This document shows positions 10,027-21,648 of a stretch of DNA of 64,000 bases, piece by piece; the stretch's first letter is position 1, and every line of letters begins with the position of its first letter. Source of the stretch: Pseudomonadales bacterium (lineage in GTDB: Bacteria > Pseudomonadota > Gammaproteobacteria > Pseudomonadales > Ketobacteraceae). The position numbers and the translations under genes were made by a program. Below the pieces are notes generated by a model, which saw only the letters and a program-made list of their open reading frames with translations, ran no database searches and had not been told where the DNA came from. The DNA lies in assembly GCA_002701845.1 (NCBI GenBank), contig NZXG01000061.1, forward strand, positions 62,001 to 126,000. Direction: 5' to 3'.

Positions 10027-10959
10027 TCAGACCACCCGGGTGCGCTCCAGGCCACCGAAAGCCTTGAACAAATCCTTGCAGAAGCGCGATAACTCCAGGC
10101 TCATGACGGCAAAATCCTGATCGAACTGCTGCGCCTGATCTTCAATATTACCCTCGCTGGCCTGTTCCAGCAGTTCGTCGGCAAACCGCAATCGCTTCAC
10201 CGACAAGTCATCCTGCACCACGCACTGCAGGCAGTCATTCCAGGTCATAGCCAGTTTGGTACAGCGCTTGCCGCTTTCCAGCATGGTCTGCACCTCATCG
10301 GCTTCCAGCTCCTGGGCCTTGCAGCGGATCACATTGGCGCTGTCGGCGGGGTTGCTGAGTTCGCAGTCCTTTTCCAGTACAAAGGGAGAGGGCGCCTGCT
10401 GCTGGGTGAGCCACTGGGTCATGGCGTCCACCGGGGCCTGCTTACTGGCGGGGAGAATGATGGGCAGGGTGCCCAGGCTGTCCCGCAGATGACTGGTGAA
10501 CAGTTCCGCTTTGCTGGCGCTGGCGGCATCAATTAACAACAGTTTTTCCCGGGGGGCGATGTAACCGAAGATCCGCTGGGATTTGCTGAACGCCCGGGGC
10601 AGCAGTTCCAGCATGACCTCATCCTTAATCTGGTCCCGTTCCTTGCGGAACACTTTGCGGGCCTGTTGCTGTTCGATCTGGCGGCAGCGCTCGGTCACCG
10701 CGTCCCGCACCACGGCGGCGGGCAGTACTTTATCCTCCCGTTGCAGGCACAGCATCAGGTAGCCGTTGCAGGCATGCACAAACTGTGGCTCCTGATCTGC
10801 CGTCAGCGCCACCGGCAGCGGCGGCACCCAGCCATAACGAAACAGTTCCTGGCGGCCACAGGGGTGAAATGCTTTTTCCTGCAACTGTTCCTGCAATTCC
10901 GCCGCACCCAGGGTGAACGGTTGGGTGAAACGAAACAGGCGTAAATTTTTAAACCACAT
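10027..10959 (-). CDS. rdgC: Recombination-associated protein RdgC
   Basis: MWFKNLRLFRFTQPF N-terminus and full-length RdgC-like sequence; ORF upstream extension to 11040 trimmed. Confidence 0.92.
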   Translation of the reverse strand: MWFKNLRLFRFTQPFTLGAAELQEQLQEKAFHPCGRQELFRYGWVPPLPVALTADQEPQFVHACNGYLMLCLQREDKVLPAAVVRDAVTERCRQIEQQQARKVFRKERDQIKDEVMLELLPRAFSKSQRIFGYIAPREKLLLIDAASASKAELFTSHLRDSLGTLPIILPASKQAPVDAMTQWLTQQQAPSPFVLEKDCELSNPADSANVIRCKAQELEADEVQTMLESGKRCTKLAMTWNDCLQCVVQDDLSVKRLRFADELLEQASEGNIEDQAQQFDQDFAVMSLELSRFCKDLFKAFGGLERTRVV

Positions 10960-11024
10960 ACTGATCTGCTTCCAGCCAACGGGGGGCCGATTATGAGACA
11001 ATGGGTTTTTGATTCCAAGCCTGT

Positions 11025-11687
11025 TTGATTCCAAGCTCAAGAGGAAGACCGTTGCACTGTTTGATCGACCCGGCCCCCCAGCCGAAAAGCCCGTTGACTT
11101 TAGTGTTGGCCCACGGCGCCGGCGCCCCCATGGACAGTGATTTTATGGCGGCCATGGCCGCCGGGATCAGCCAGCGGGGCATTACCGTGGCCCGGTTCGA
11201 ATTTCCTTACATGGAGCAGCGGCGACTCACCGGCAAAAAAAGTCCGCCTAACCGGATGCCGGTACTGCTGGAGCATTTTGCCGCGGCGGTGGAGCAGTGT
11301 GGCGGGCCCGGACATTGTGTGGTGGGCGGTAAATCCATGGGCGGCCGCGTGGCCTCGGTGTTGCTGGCAAAGATGAACCTGCCAGGGGCGGTTTCTCTGG
11401 GTTATCCATTCCATCCGCCAGGCAAACCGGACCGGCTGCGGGCCGATCACTGGCCTGATATTCGTGCCCCCTGGTTAATCGTACAGGGCACCCGGGACCC
11501 TTTCGGCAAGCCCCAGCAGGTGGCGGACTACCCTTTGCCCCCCAGCGCCCGGGTTCGCTGGCTGGAGGATGGGGATCATGATTTCAAACCCCGCAAGGCC
11601 AGCGGTCTGACCCAGGCGCAACACTGGGAGCAGGCCTGTGACTGGGTGGCGGAATTTGTGGCGGAGCTTCCGGAGGGCCTGGCATGA
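11025..11687 (+). CDS. Alpha/beta-fold hydrolase (KANL3/Tex30-like family)
   Basis: LVLAHGAGAPMDSDFM, GGKSMGGRVAS nucleophile elbow, VQGTRDPFG; start uncertain (TTG). Confidence 0.75.
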   Translation: MIPSSRGRPLHCLIDPAPQPKSPLTLVLAHGAGAPMDSDFMAAMAAGISQRGITVARFEFPYMEQRRLTGKKSPPNRMPVLLEHFAAAVEQCGGPGHCVVGGKSMGGRVASVLLAKMNLPGAVSLGYPFHPPGKPDRLRADHWPDIRAPWLIVQGTRDPFGKPQQVADYPLPPSARVRWLEDGDHDFKPRKASGLTQAQHWEQACDWVAEFVAELPEGLA

Positions 11688-12130
11688 AACCCGTGGGATT
11701 GCTGGCGATAATGTGGCTGCTGGCCGGTTGCGACCAATGGGCTGTGACCCCGGAGGATATCAGTGGTCAGCCCATCATTGGCCACTGGTATTACGCCGAA
11801 CGGGTGCGGGAGGGTGACACGGCGTTTTTCCAGCGTCTTTATCTGCACGTGCGCGGTGATGGCCGGGTGCTCTATGCCAATCTGTTGTGCCGGACCGCTC
11901 TTGATGGCGGCATCGACAGTCACAGCCGGCTGGTGCTGGAATATATGCCCATCAAACGGATCAGCGTCAAAACCATGGTGCTGCAGCAATTTCCGTTGAC
12001 ACCCAAGTTTCAGCTTAAGCTGGGGGCCTGGCCGGATCAGGGGGACGGGGTGTTTGAGGTGGACGGACTGCCGCTGGAGCCCATCACCGCTGAGGCCGCC
12101 CCGGATTATTCCGCCTGGGACTGTGACTGA
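11684..12130 (+). CDS. Hypothetical lipoprotein
   Basis: Lipobox LLAGC; ATGA overlap with preceding hydrolase ORF. Confidence 0.6.
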   Translation: MKPVGLLAIMWLLAGCDQWAVTPEDISGQPIIGHWYYAERVREGDTAFFQRLYLHVRGDGRVLYANLLCRTALDGGIDSHSRLVLEYMPIKRISVKTMVLQQFPLTPKFQLKLGAWPDQGDGVFEVDGLPLEPITAEAAPDYSAWDCD

Positions 12131-12999
12131 TCCAGCTCCGCCACCGCGGCTGCCAGCAGCGGGCTTAAATCAATGCGATTGCTGGGATGGGGAATGCTGT
12201 TGCAACTGATGATTTCCGTGATGCCCGCATCAGTTAGCGCCGCCTCGGCCCCCGGCGCGAACAGGGCGTGGGTACAGGCGGCATCCACCCGTTGGCAGCC
12301 GGCCTGGCGCAGGGCCATAGCCGCCTGTTTCATGGTATGACCGGAGCTGATCACGTCGTCCAGTAAAATGGCGTGGCGATCCCGGTAGTTTCCCGCCGGC
12401 AGGCTCACCGCCACGTTACGGTCGCCGTGGCGTACTTTTTCCGCCACCGTATAACCCAGGCCGCTGCTGCCGGCGGCGGCCGACACCCATTGCTCCGATT
12501 CCGCGTCCGGCCCCACCAGCAGGGCGTTCGGGTACCATTGCGCCAGACGTTGCCCCAGCAGCGGAGCCGCCGACAGGCTCCTTGCCTGGCAGTGCGGTAG
12601 CGCCTGCCCCAGGTGCTGAATGCGATGCAGATGGGGATCCACGGTAATCACCGCGCTAAAATGGCGGGACAGGAGCTCACCGATAATGCGCTGACTCACT
12701 GCCTGGCCGGGTTCGAATTCCTTGTCCTGACGCATGTAGCATAGGTAAGGAGCCACCAGAATGGCCCGTTCACAGCCATGAGCCACCGCCGCGGCCCGGG
12801 CCAGCAGCAATTCCACCAGTTTGGCATTGGGATGGTGCAGGCTGAGGTAAAAAATCACCGTGGCCGGTAACCCCGTGGGCACCCGGACCGATGATTCTCC
12901 ATCGGGGAAATGATGCACTTGGATACTTTTCGCGGGTACTTTCAAAGCCGCCGCCAATGCCCTGGGGGCGGCATCCTCGCCAAAGCCCAGTATCAGCAT
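12106..12999 (-). CDS. Ribose-phosphate pyrophosphokinase-like (PRPP synthetase family)
   Basis: VHHFPDGESSVRVP, YLCYMRQDKEFEPGQAVSQRIIGELL, DPHLHRI, ILLDDVISSGHTM PRPP-binding loop. Confidence 0.85.
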   Translation of the reverse strand: MLILGFGEDAAPRALAAALKVPAKSIQVHHFPDGESSVRVPTGLPATVIFYLSLHHPNAKLVELLLARAAAVAHGCERAILVAPYLCYMRQDKEFEPGQAVSQRIIGELLSRHFSAVITVDPHLHRIQHLGQALPHCQARSLSAAPLLGQRLAQWYPNALLVGPDAESEQWVSAAAGSSGLGYTVAEKVRHGDRNVAVSLPAGNYRDRHAILLDDVISSGHTMKQAAMALRQAGCQRVDAACTHALFAPGAEAALTDAGITEIISCNSIPHPSNRIDLSPLLAAAVAELDQSQSQAE

Positions 13000-14570
13000 C
13001 AGGATGCCTCCGTGGGGGCTGAAACCAAGGGGGCTGAAATCCCTTCCCGGTCACCGGTAACTTCACCAATCCGAAAACCCGGATCGCGGCTGGCCAGATT
13101 GCGGGCGAACTGAAAGTCCGCGTTAAACTCTGAATAAATGCGGTACAAGGGTTCGCCCTCCTTAACCAGGTCGCCCACCCGCTTCAACAGGTAGACCCCA
13201 GCGCCTTTATCCATAGGGGCTCCCGCCAGGCGGGCAATGCGCGCCATGGTCAGATTATTGATGGCCGTCACCGTACCGGATTGGGCGGCGCAGACCTCTT
13301 GGGTCAATTCCCCCAGGGCAAAGGATTGGGTCTGCTTGCCCTGGGCTTCGATAATCTGGTCCATCTTGTAACGGGCGCGGCCGGAATCCAGGATGTCGCG
13401 GGCGATCTCATAACCTTCGCCGCCGCGTACGCTGTTGTCGAATTCAATAATCCTGCCGGCCAGTTGCAGGGATTTTTCCCGCAGATCGTGGGGCGCGTCC
13501 GGGTCGTTGTCCAGCACCCGCATTACATCCCGGGCTTCCAGCACCGGTCCGATACCACGGCCGATGGGCTGAGTGCCATCGGTGACAATGACCTCCGTCA
13601 CCAGGCCGATACGGTCCCCCACGTATTCAAACAGCTTACGCAGATGCATGGCCTCTTTCATGCTGCGCACCTTGGCGGAGGGTCCGGCGGGAATATCGAT
13701 CAAGAGATGGGTGGAGCCGCAGGCGCGCTTTTTCGACAGGATGGACGCCACCATCTGCGCCTGGGAGTCGATGGCCAGGGGCCGTTCCACGGAAATCAGC
13801 ACATCGTCCGCCGGGGCCAGCCGGGCGGTGCCGCCCCAGGCCAGACAGCCCCGCTGCTGGCGTACAATCTGGTGCATTTCTTCCACGGGTAAATCCACCT
13901 GGGCCAGCACCTCCATGGTATCCGCAGTCCCGGCGGGGGAGGTGATGGCGCGACTGGAGGTTTTGGGAAACAGCAGGCCAAAGGCAGCCACAATGGGCAC
14001 CACCAGCATGGACGTGCGGTTGCCGGGAATGCCGCCAATGCAGTGTTTGTCCACCACCCGCTTTTCCTCCCAGTCCAGCTGCTGGCCCGAAGCCACCATG
14101 GCGTTAGTGAGATAAAGCACCTCGTCACGGTCCAGTCCGGCTTCGGATACCGCCACCAGAAACGCGGCGATCTCCGGCTTGGAGTAGCGGTTGTGGGCGA
14201 TGTCCTGAATGATCTGATGGAACTTGCGCTGATTGATGCGCTCACCGGACAGCTTCTCCCGCACATATTCCATGGAGAGCGGCGGCTCCGCGTGATTGAC
14301 ATGAACGCAGCTGTTTTCAGCCAGTCCCAGGTGGTCGAAAGCCTGTTCCGACAACCCCAACTGGCCGGGCATGACGATATTGCTGTCATCCACCACATTG
14401 AGTACCGCCAGGATTTGCCGGCCATCTTCCCGGATCTCAATTTTACTGAGGGCCTGGAAACCCTCGGCTTTGTACGTGGGACAATCCCGATGCATGTAGG
14501 CCACGTTTTCGTGGTAAGTATCAATGGCCACGCGTTTCAAGTGCAGCACGGGTTGCGAATTGACTGCCAT
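12999..14570 (-). CDS. Thymidine phosphorylase / AMP phosphorylase-family protein (archaeal DeoA-like architecture)
   Basis: [53 protein letters not shown] signature; N-terminal extension typical of the AMP phosphorylase subgroup; overlaps the PRPP synthetase gene by 1 nt. Confidence 0.82.
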   Translation of the reverse strand: MAVNSQPVLHLKRVAIDTYHENVAYMHRDCPTYKAEGFQALSKIEIREDGRQILAVLNVVDDSNIVMPGQLGLSEQAFDHLGLAENSCVHVNHAEPPLSMEYVREKLSGERINQRKFHQIIQDIAHNRYSKPEIAAFLVAVSEAGLDRDEVLYLTNAMVASGQQLDWEEKRVVDKHCIGGIPGNRTSMLVVPIVAAFGLLFPKTSSRAITSPAGTADTMEVLAQVDLPVEEMHQIVRQQRGCLAWGGTARLAPADDVLISVERPLAIDSQAQMVASILSKKRACGSTHLLIDIPAGPSAKVRSMKEAMHLRKLFEYVGDRIGLVTEVIVTDGTQPIGRGIGPVLEARDVMRVLDNDPDAPHDLREKSLQLAGRIIEFDNSVRGGEGYEIARDILDSGRARYKMDQIIEAQGKQTQSFALGELTQEVCAAQSGTVTAINNLTMARIARLAGAPMDKGAGVYLLKRVGDLVKEGEPLYRIYSEFNADFQFARNLASRDPGFRIGEVTGDREGISAPLVSAPTEAS

Positions 14571-14832
14571 TCCGGGCGAATCTCCGTTTGTTTGATGATT
14601 ACTATGATAGAGCCACGGGCAGCAGCGGCCCAGGGCCTGGATCAATTTCTTGCTTTATCGTTGGTGCTGTATAAAAATACAGTTCGCGTGCGGGTCGGCC
14701 GTCCATGCTTTCAAGCGCTGGCCCGAAGCGCCGCGCCACGGAGGGAAATTTGGGGCGGAGGTGGAGGATACCAGGGGCTGCAGCGAATGGGCTGTCGTAG
14801 AGCAGTAAGCCGGGCGGACAGGAGGCACGGGT

Positions 14833-15933
14833 GTGAAACATAAAGGACGGGGCGCGGTCAGCAACCGAAGCAGCCGCTTTATGCCGTTTCAGAGTGAGCC
14901 GGACGGCGGTAGTGCCGAGGGCAAGCCCGCCAGCGTATTCTATCGCGAGCAGGCGGTCAGCATTATCACCCGCAACCAATCGCCGGACGTCCCCTTCGAC
15001 TATTCCATCAATCCCTATCGGGGCTGTGAGCACGGCTGCATCTATTGTTTCGCCCGACCTAACCACGCCTATGTGGATTTGTCGCCGGGGCTGGACTTCG
15101 AGACCCGGATTTTCGTCAAAGAGAATGCCGCGGAGCGTCTGGAGCGCAGTCTGCGGCGGCCGGGATATCGCCCCAGCCCCATTACCCTGGGTACCGCCAC
15201 CGATCCCTACCAACCGGTGGAGGCGGAACGCCGGATCACCCGCCAGTTGCTGCAGGTGCTCGTGCGTTACCGGCATCCATTCAGTTTGATCACCAAGAGC
15301 ACCCTGGTGACCCGGGATCTGGATCTACTGGCGGAAGCGGCGCGCCACGATCTGGTGTCCGTGGTATTGAGTATCACCACCCTGGACAACCCGTTGAAAG
15401 CGCGGCTGGAGCCCCGCACTGCCTCTGGTGAGGGTCGGTTACGGGCGGTGGCGGCGCTGGCTGGGGCGGGGGTTCCCGTGGGGGTGATGGTGGCTCCGCT
15501 GATTCCCTGGATTAATGACGGCGAACTGGAAACCATTCTGGAGCGGTCGCGGCAGGCCGGAGCTGGATGGGCCGGTTACATTTTGTTGCGGCTGCCACGG
15601 GAAGTGGCGCCATTGTTTGAGGAGTGGTTACAGGCGCACTATCCACAGCGGACCCAGCGGGTGCTGAATACCCTGCGGGAGTGTCGTGGCGGGCAGCTGT
15701 ATCGCAGTGAATTTGGCAGCCGTATGCGCGGGGAGGGGGTCTATGCCCGGCTGCTGGGGGATCGCTTCAGGCGCGCCTGTGAACGCCTGGAACTGAGTCC
15801 CGCCACCCGGCCGCAGCCGGCGGCCCACCGGTTTCGGATACCGGTATCGGCACTCACACCAGAACAGGAACCGGGGCTTAAACCGGACACGGCTGACAGT
15901 CCGCAATTGACCCTGTTCGACAATGTCCCATAG
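14833..15933 (+). CDS. PA0069-family radical SAM protein (SplB-like)
   Basis: NPYRGCEHGCIYCFARPNHAY with CX3CX2C cluster motif. Confidence 0.88.
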   Translation: MKHKGRGAVSNRSSRFMPFQSEPDGGSAEGKPASVFYREQAVSIITRNQSPDVPFDYSINPYRGCEHGCIYCFARPNHAYVDLSPGLDFETRIFVKENAAERLERSLRRPGYRPSPITLGTATDPYQPVEAERRITRQLLQVLVRYRHPFSLITKSTLVTRDLDLLAEAARHDLVSVVLSITTLDNPLKARLEPRTASGEGRLRAVAALAGAGVPVGVMVAPLIPWINDGELETILERSRQAGAGWAGYILLRLPREVAPLFEEWLQAHYPQRTQRVLNTLRECRGGQLYRSEFGSRMRGEGVYARLLGDRFRRACERLELSPATRPQPAAHRFRIPVSALTPEQEPGLKPDTADSPQLTLFDNVP

Positions 15934-16025
15934 CGGGAAGCTGGACAGCGGTTTGCGTTCGCAGCCCGGGCACCGGACAATCGGGGAATTGGCTTAACAC
16001 ATTCTCAGGTGACAGGAGTGGCAGC

Positions 16026-17003
16026 ATGGGATTACTGGTAGACGGCAACTGGGTGGATCAATGGTACGACACGGAATCCAACCAGGGGCGTTTTGAGCGT
16101 AGCGAATCCCAGTTCCGCCACTGGCTCACCGCCGACGGCAGCCCGGGCCCCCAGGGCCAGCAGGGCTTCCCCGCGGAACCGGATCGTTACCATCTGTACG
16201 TGTCCCTGGCTTGCCCCTGGGCCCACCGCACCCTGATTTTTCGCAAATTGAAACAGCTGGAGGATCTGGTGACTGTGTCCGTGGTCAATCCCCTCATGTT
16301 GGAGCACGGCTGGACCTTTGCCCCCGCGGAAGGGGTCACCGGGGACCCTTTATACCAGGCGGATTATCTGTACCAGATCTATCTGCGTGCCGATGCCCAT
16401 TACAGTGGCCGGGTCACGGTGCCGGTGTTGTGGGACAAGCACAACCACACCATGGTAAGCAACGAATCCGCGGAAATTATCCGGATGTTTAACCAGGCAT
16501 TTGATCAGCTGGGGGCCGCCGAAGGGGATTACTACCCGGCCGACCTGCGGGAAGAAATCGACGCAATTAACGCCCGGGTCTATGACAACGTGAACAACGG
16601 CGTTTACAAGGCCGGATTTGCCACCACCCAGGAAGCCTATGAAGAGGCGGTTTATCCGTTGTTTGAGACCCTGGACGCTCTGGAACAGCAACTGGGAGAG
16701 CGTCGTTATCTGGCTGGCGATCGTATCACCGAGGCGGATTGGCGACTGTTTACCACCCTGATCCGCTTTGACCCGGTCTATCACGGTCATTTCAAATGCA
16801 ATCTGAAACGGATTGTGGACTACCCCCATCTATGGGGTTATCTGCGGGAGCTGTATCAGTGGCCCGGGGTGGCGGACAGCGTCGATTTCGCCCATATCAA
16901 ACGCCATTACTATGGCAGTCACCGCACCATCAATCCCACCGCCGTGGTGCCAGTGGGGCCGGCGCAGGATCTGACGGCTCCCCATCAACGGGACCGGATC
17001 TGA
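16026..17003 (+). CDS. Glutathionyl-hydroquinone reductase-type (Xi-class) glutathione S-transferase
   Basis: VSLACPWAHRTLIFRKLK active-site region, RYLAGDRITEADWRLFTTLIRFDPVYHGHFKCN. Confidence 0.85.
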   Translation: MGLLVDGNWVDQWYDTESNQGRFERSESQFRHWLTADGSPGPQGQQGFPAEPDRYHLYVSLACPWAHRTLIFRKLKQLEDLVTVSVVNPLMLEHGWTFAPAEGVTGDPLYQADYLYQIYLRADAHYSGRVTVPVLWDKHNHTMVSNESAEIIRMFNQAFDQLGAAEGDYYPADLREEIDAINARVYDNVNNGVYKAGFATTQEAYEEAVYPLFETLDALEQQLGERRYLAGDRITEADWRLFTTLIRFDPVYHGHFKCNLKRIVDYPHLWGYLRELYQWPGVADSVDFAHIKRHYYGSHRTINPTAVVPVGPAQDLTAPHQRDRI

Positions 17004-17098
17004 GGTGGTTCCGGGGCGTTGGGGCCGGTTTCACTTGCATTGTTCGTAATTTGCGTGAAGATTAGCCTTATGTAAGTTCTGGTTTTTAGGGAGCGGTT

Positions 17099-18238
17099 AT
17101 GTCCGATTCGCAACATACCAACCCATGGCGCAGTCTGAATGATGCTGACACCATTGCCGAAAAGCTGAAGCTGATACATGAGGTGATGGTGCCTCATATG
17201 CCGCATATCACCCGCATTGCGGTGGCGCTCTATGATCCGGAAACGGATTATCTGCGTACCTTTGTCTATAGCAGCAAAGAAGAGAGCCCCCTGACCCATT
17301 ACGAGGCCAAACTGGCGGAGTGTGTGTCCCTCGGTGAGATTGCCGCCAGTGGCGAACCCCGGGTGGTGAACGATCTCAGTGTGTTCAATCGTTACGGCGA
17401 GGAGCACCAGCACACCCAGCGAATCTACGACGCCGGCTTGCGATCCAGTTATACCCTGCCCATGCAGTGGAATGGCCACTTTTTCGGTTTCGTTTTTTTT
17501 AATGGTGACGAGGAAGGCGTGTTCGAGGAGCGACTGCTCACCGAACTGGACGTTATTGCCCAGATGATCACCCTGCTGATCTACAACGAGCGCAATAACG
17601 TGCGGGTGTTGCTGGCCACCATCAAGTCGGCCCTGGATTTCAGTCATTCCCGGGATCCGGAAACCGGCGGCCATCTGGAGCGTATGTCCCGTTATGCTCA
17701 GTTAATCGCCCAGGCCCTGGCCCCGGCGCACGGCCTGGATGATCAATATGTGGAACATATTTACCTGTTCGCGCCGTTACACGATTTGGGCAAACTCTCC
17801 ATCCCCGACCGGATTCTCATGAAGGAGGGGCCGCTGTCAGAAACGGAACTGGAGGTAATGCGTACTCACGCGGAGGAGGGTCGTAACCTGATCGACAAGC
17901 TGCTGTTGAATTACGGTCTGAATGGTGTGACCCATGTGGAGATGTTGCGCAATATCGCCCTGCACCACCACGAAGCCCTGGACGGTACCGGTTATCCGGA
18001 TCGCCTGGTGGGCAGCGCCATCCCCCTGGAAGCGCGGATCGTGGCGGTGGCGGACGTGTTTGATGCCCTAACCAGCCGCCGCCCCTACAAGGACGCCTGG
18101 AGCAATCACCGGGCCTTCGAGGAGCTGCGTAATCTGGCGGGGGTGAAGCTGGATCCGGAATGTGTGGAGGCGTTGATCCAGCGCAGTGATCAGGTGGAGG
18201 AAATCCAGCGACTGTTCAAGGAGAACCGTTTCGGTTAA
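17099..18238 (+). CDS. GAF + HD-GYP domain cyclic-di-GMP phosphodiesterase-like protein
   Basis: HDLGKLSIPDRIL, HHHEALDGTGYPD, EARIVAVADVFDALTSRRPYK; GAF-like N-terminus. Confidence 0.87.
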   Translation: MSDSQHTNPWRSLNDADTIAEKLKLIHEVMVPHMPHITRIAVALYDPETDYLRTFVYSSKEESPLTHYEAKLAECVSLGEIAASGEPRVVNDLSVFNRYGEEHQHTQRIYDAGLRSSYTLPMQWNGHFFGFVFFNGDEEGVFEERLLTELDVIAQMITLLIYNERNNVRVLLATIKSALDFSHSRDPETGGHLERMSRYAQLIAQALAPAHGLDDQYVEHIYLFAPLHDLGKLSIPDRILMKEGPLSETELEVMRTHAEEGRNLIDKLLLNYGLNGVTHVEMLRNIALHHHEALDGTGYPDRLVGSAIPLEARIVAVADVFDALTSRRPYKDAWSNHRAFEELRNLAGVKLDPECVEALIQRSDQVEEIQRLFKENRFG

Positions 18239-18330
18239 CCCGTTTTCACTCGATTTCCCATCTAAATCATTGGAAATAAGGGAAATATTTGGCTGTCTTC
18301 CTGGCCCGTTAAACTGCGGCGCTGATTTAC

Positions 18331-18347
18331 TTTTACGTAAACGTCAA
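18331..18347. promoter_or_regulatory. Candidate LiuR (MerR-family) operator
   Basis: ttttacgtaaacgtcaa upstream of the MerR gene; resembles the LiuR motif as I remember it from comparative genomics. Confidence 0.5.
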
Positions 18348-18393
18348 CTATGATGGGCCGCTGCTGAATAACAAGAACGACGGTATCGTTGCC

Positions 18394-18834
18394 ATGGTTT
18401 CTGCGGGCTCCGGGAAAAAACAGACTACTTACTCCATTACCGACCTGTCACGGGAATTCGATATCACCACCCGCGCCATCCGCTTTTATGAGGACCAGGG
18501 CCTGCTGAATCCACGGCGGGAGGGTCAAAAGCGGATCTACAGCCCCCGCGACCGCACCCTGCTGAAACTGATCCTGCGGGGCAAACGGTTGGGGTTCACT
18601 CTGGCGGAAAGCCGTGTCCTGTTCGACATGTACGATCCCGACTCCGGCAACACCCGCCAACTGGAGCAGTTCCTGGCCATGCTGGATGAGAAGGAAGCGG
18701 TGCTGGATCAGCAACTGAAAGATATTGAAATCATGAAAATCGAATTGCGGGAGGCCCGCCAGCGGTGTCTGGATGCATTACAACCGGACACCGAAACAGA
18801 ACCGGATGCCAGCCCGCAGGGAGGCCGCTTATGA
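18394..18834 (+). CDS. liuR: MerR-family transcriptional regulator, LiuR-like
   Basis: [45 protein letters not shown]; first gene of the liu-type operon. Confidence 0.8.
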   Translation: MVSAGSGKKQTTYSITDLSREFDITTRAIRFYEDQGLLNPRREGQKRIYSPRDRTLLKLILRGKRLGFTLAESRVLFDMYDPDSGNTRQLEQFLAMLDEKEAVLDQQLKDIEIMKIELREARQRCLDALQPDTETEPDASPQGGRL

Positions 18835-20000
18835 GTACTTTTTACCCTTCACTGAATTTTGGTTTCGGCGAGACTCTGGATGCCCTGCGGGACACGGTGC
18901 AACGTTTCGCCCAGGCGGAGATCGCCCCGCAGGCGGCGACCATCGATCAAAACAATGAGTTTCCCATGGCGCTGTGGCCCCGGCTGGGAGCGTTGGGCCT
19001 GTTGGGGATGACAGTCTCCGAAGAATACGGTGGCAGCGATCTTGGCTACCTGGCCCATGTACTGGCCATGGAGGAAATCAGCCGCGCCTCGGCCTCCGTG
19101 GGTCTCAGCTACGGCGCTCATTCCAACCTCTGCGTCAATCAGATCTATCGCAACGGTAACGCCGACCAAAAGGCCCGTTACCTGCCTCGGCTGGTGAGTG
19201 GCGAACATATCGGCGCCCTGGCCATGAGCGAGCCCAATGCCGGCAGTGACGTGGTGAGCATGCGCCTGCGGGCGGATAAAAAAAGCGATCGTTATGTGCT
19301 CAACGGCAACAAGATGTGGATCACCAACGGCCCCGACGCCAACGTCTATGTGATCTACGCCAAAACCGAACCGGAGCAGGGGCCCCGGGGAATTACCGCC
19401 TTTATTGTGGAGCGGGGCAGCAAAGGCTTCTCCCAGGCCCAGAAGCTGGACAAGCTGGGAATGCGTGGCTCCAACACCTGCGAACTGGTGTTCGAGGATT
19501 GCGAGGTGCCGGAAGAAAACGTGCTGGGTCAGGTGAACCAGGGCGTTAAAGTATTGATGAGTGGACTGGATTACGAGCGGGTGGTGCTGTCCGGCGGCCC
19601 CACCGGCATTATGCTGGCCTGCCTGGATGTGGTGATGCCCTATGTGCACGAGCGCAAACAGTTCGGCAAGGCCATCGGCCAATTCCAGTTGATGCAGGGC
19701 AAACTGGCGGATATGTACACCATCACCAACGCCAGCCGGGCCTATTTATACGCCGTGGCTCAGGCCTGTGACCGGGGCGAGACCAGCCGCAAGGACGCTG
19801 CCGCCGTAATTCTCTATACCGCAGAAAACGCCACCCGCTGTGCCCTGGAAGCCATCCAGACCCTGGGCGGTAACGGCTATATCAACGATTATCCCACCGG
19901 CCGCCTGTTGCGGGACGCCAAGCTCTACGAAATTGGCGCCGGCACCTCGGAAATTCGCCGTATGTTGATCGGCCGGGAACTGTTTAACGACACCGTTTAA
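18831..20000 (+). CDS. liuA: Isovaleryl-CoA dehydrogenase (acyl-CoA dehydrogenase)
   Basis: ACAD motifs [63 protein letters not shown] overlaps liuR stop. Confidence 0.9.
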   Translation: MSTFYPSLNFGFGETLDALRDTVQRFAQAEIAPQAATIDQNNEFPMALWPRLGALGLLGMTVSEEYGGSDLGYLAHVLAMEEISRASASVGLSYGAHSNLCVNQIYRNGNADQKARYLPRLVSGEHIGALAMSEPNAGSDVVSMRLRADKKSDRYVLNGNKMWITNGPDANVYVIYAKTEPEQGPRGITAFIVERGSKGFSQAQKLDKLGMRGSNTCELVFEDCEVPEENVLGQVNQGVKVLMSGLDYERVVLSGGPTGIMLACLDVVMPYVHERKQFGKAIGQFQLMQGKLADMYTITNASRAYLYAVAQACDRGETSRKDAAAVILYTAENATRCALEAIQTLGGNGYINDYPTGRLLRDAKLYEIGAGTSEIRRMLIGRELFNDTV

Positions 20001-20026
20001 ATCCATCGGCAATACGGACCACGACC

Positions 20027-21634
20027 ATGGCCATATTGGAATCCAAGATCAACCTTCAGGCGCCGGAGTGTGAAGCCAACCGCGCCGCCATGGAGGAGCG
20101 GGTGGCAGCATTGCGCGAGCTGACCCGGACCATCAAACAGGGGGGCGGCGAACAGGCCCAGCGCAAGCACCTGGACCGGGGCAAGCTGTTGCCCCGGGAG
20201 CGGGTGCGGCAGCTGCTGGATCCCGGTTCGCCGTTTCTGGAGATCGGCCTGTTGGCGGCTCACGATGTCTATGGTGAATCCGTTCCGGCGGCGGGCACCG
20301 TGGCCGGTGTGGGACGGATCCACGGCCTGGAGTGCATGGTGGTGGCCAACGATGCCACGGTAAAAGGCGGCAGCTATTACCCATTGACGGTGAAGAAACA
20401 CCTGCGGGCACAGGCCATTGCCGATGAAAACAATCTGCCCTGTATTTACCTGGTGGATTCCGGCGGCGCCAATCTGCCCCGGCAGGATGAGGTGTTTCCG
20501 GACCGGGAACACTTTGGCCGGATTTTCTTTAATCAGGCCAATATGTCTGCCCGGGGGATACCTCAGATCGCCGTGGTGATGGGTTCCTGTACCGCCGGCG
20601 GTGCCTATATACCGGCGATGGCGGATGAAAGCATTATTGTTAAGGAGCAAGGCACCATCTTTCTGGCGGGTCCGCCGCTGGTGAAGGCGGCCACCGGTGA
20701 GGAGGTTTCGGCGGAAGACCTGGGTGGCGCGGACGTGCACTGCCGGACCTCCGGCGTGGCGGATCACTACGCTGAAAACGACGAGCATGCCCTGCAACTG
20801 GCACGCAACGCGGTGCAGCGATTGAACCGGCGCAAGATTCAGCAAATGGATCTGGCGGCACCCAAGCCCCCCCGTTATCCGGTGGAGGAGATATACAGTG
20901 TGGTGCCCCCGGATCTGAAAACCCCTTACGATGTGCGGGAAGTGATTGCGCGGATCGTGGATGATTCCGAGTTTGATGAATTCAAGGCGCTGTACGGCAC
21001 CACGCTGGTGTGCGGTTATGCCCGCATCTGGGGAATCCCGGTGGGCATCGTGGCCAACAACGGTGTGTTGTTCAGTGAATCCTCGGTGAAGGGCGCGCAC
21101 TTTGTGGAGTTGTGCGCCCAGCGCAAAATTCCCCTGGTGTTCTTGCAGAACATCACCGGTTTTATGGTGGGTCAGCGCTATGAATCCGAAGGTATTGCCA
21201 AGCACGGCGCCAAGATGGTGACCGCCGTGGCCTGTGCCCAGGTGCCCAAGGTCACTTTGATCACTGGTGGCAGCTTTGGAGCCGGCAACTACGGCATGTG
21301 TGGCCGGGCCTACGATCCCCGTTTTATGTTTATGTGGCCCAATGCCCGCATTTCGGTGATGGGGGGTGAGCAGGCGGCCGGCGTCATGGCGCAGATTAAA
21401 AAGGACGGCATGGCCAAGCGCGGCGAAAGCTGGGATCCGGCGGAAGAGTCTGCCTTCAAGCAGCCGATTATCGACACCTACGAGGAGCAGGGCCACCCAT
21501 ACTATGCCAGTGCCCGGCTCTGGGATGACGGCGTGATTGATCCGGCACAGAGCCGCGATGTTCTTGGGCTGGCCATCAGCGCCGCTCTTAATGCACCCAT
21601 ACCGGACACCCGGTTCGGCATCTTCAGAATGTGA
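20027..21634 (+). CDS. liuB: Methylcrotonoyl-CoA carboxylase carboxyltransferase (beta) subunit
   Basis: Carboxyltransferase motifs [58 protein letters not shown]. Confidence 0.93.
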   Translation: MAILESKINLQAPECEANRAAMEERVAALRELTRTIKQGGGEQAQRKHLDRGKLLPRERVRQLLDPGSPFLEIGLLAAHDVYGESVPAAGTVAGVGRIHGLECMVVANDATVKGGSYYPLTVKKHLRAQAIADENNLPCIYLVDSGGANLPRQDEVFPDREHFGRIFFNQANMSARGIPQIAVVMGSCTAGGAYIPAMADESIIVKEQGTIFLAGPPLVKAATGEEVSAEDLGGADVHCRTSGVADHYAENDEHALQLARNAVQRLNRRKIQQMDLAAPKPPRYPVEEIYSVVPPDLKTPYDVREVIARIVDDSEFDEFKALYGTTLVCGYARIWGIPVGIVANNGVLFSESSVKGAHFVELCAQRKIPLVFLQNITGFMVGQRYESEGIAKHGAKMVTAVACAQVPKVTLITGGSFGAGNYGMCGRAYDPRFMFMWPNARISVMGGEQAAGVMAQIKKDGMAKRGESWDPAEESAFKQPIIDTYEEQGHPYYASARLWDDGVIDPAQSRDVLGLAISAALNAPIPDTRFGIFRM

Positions 21635-21648
21635 GGAGAGGAATTCCC

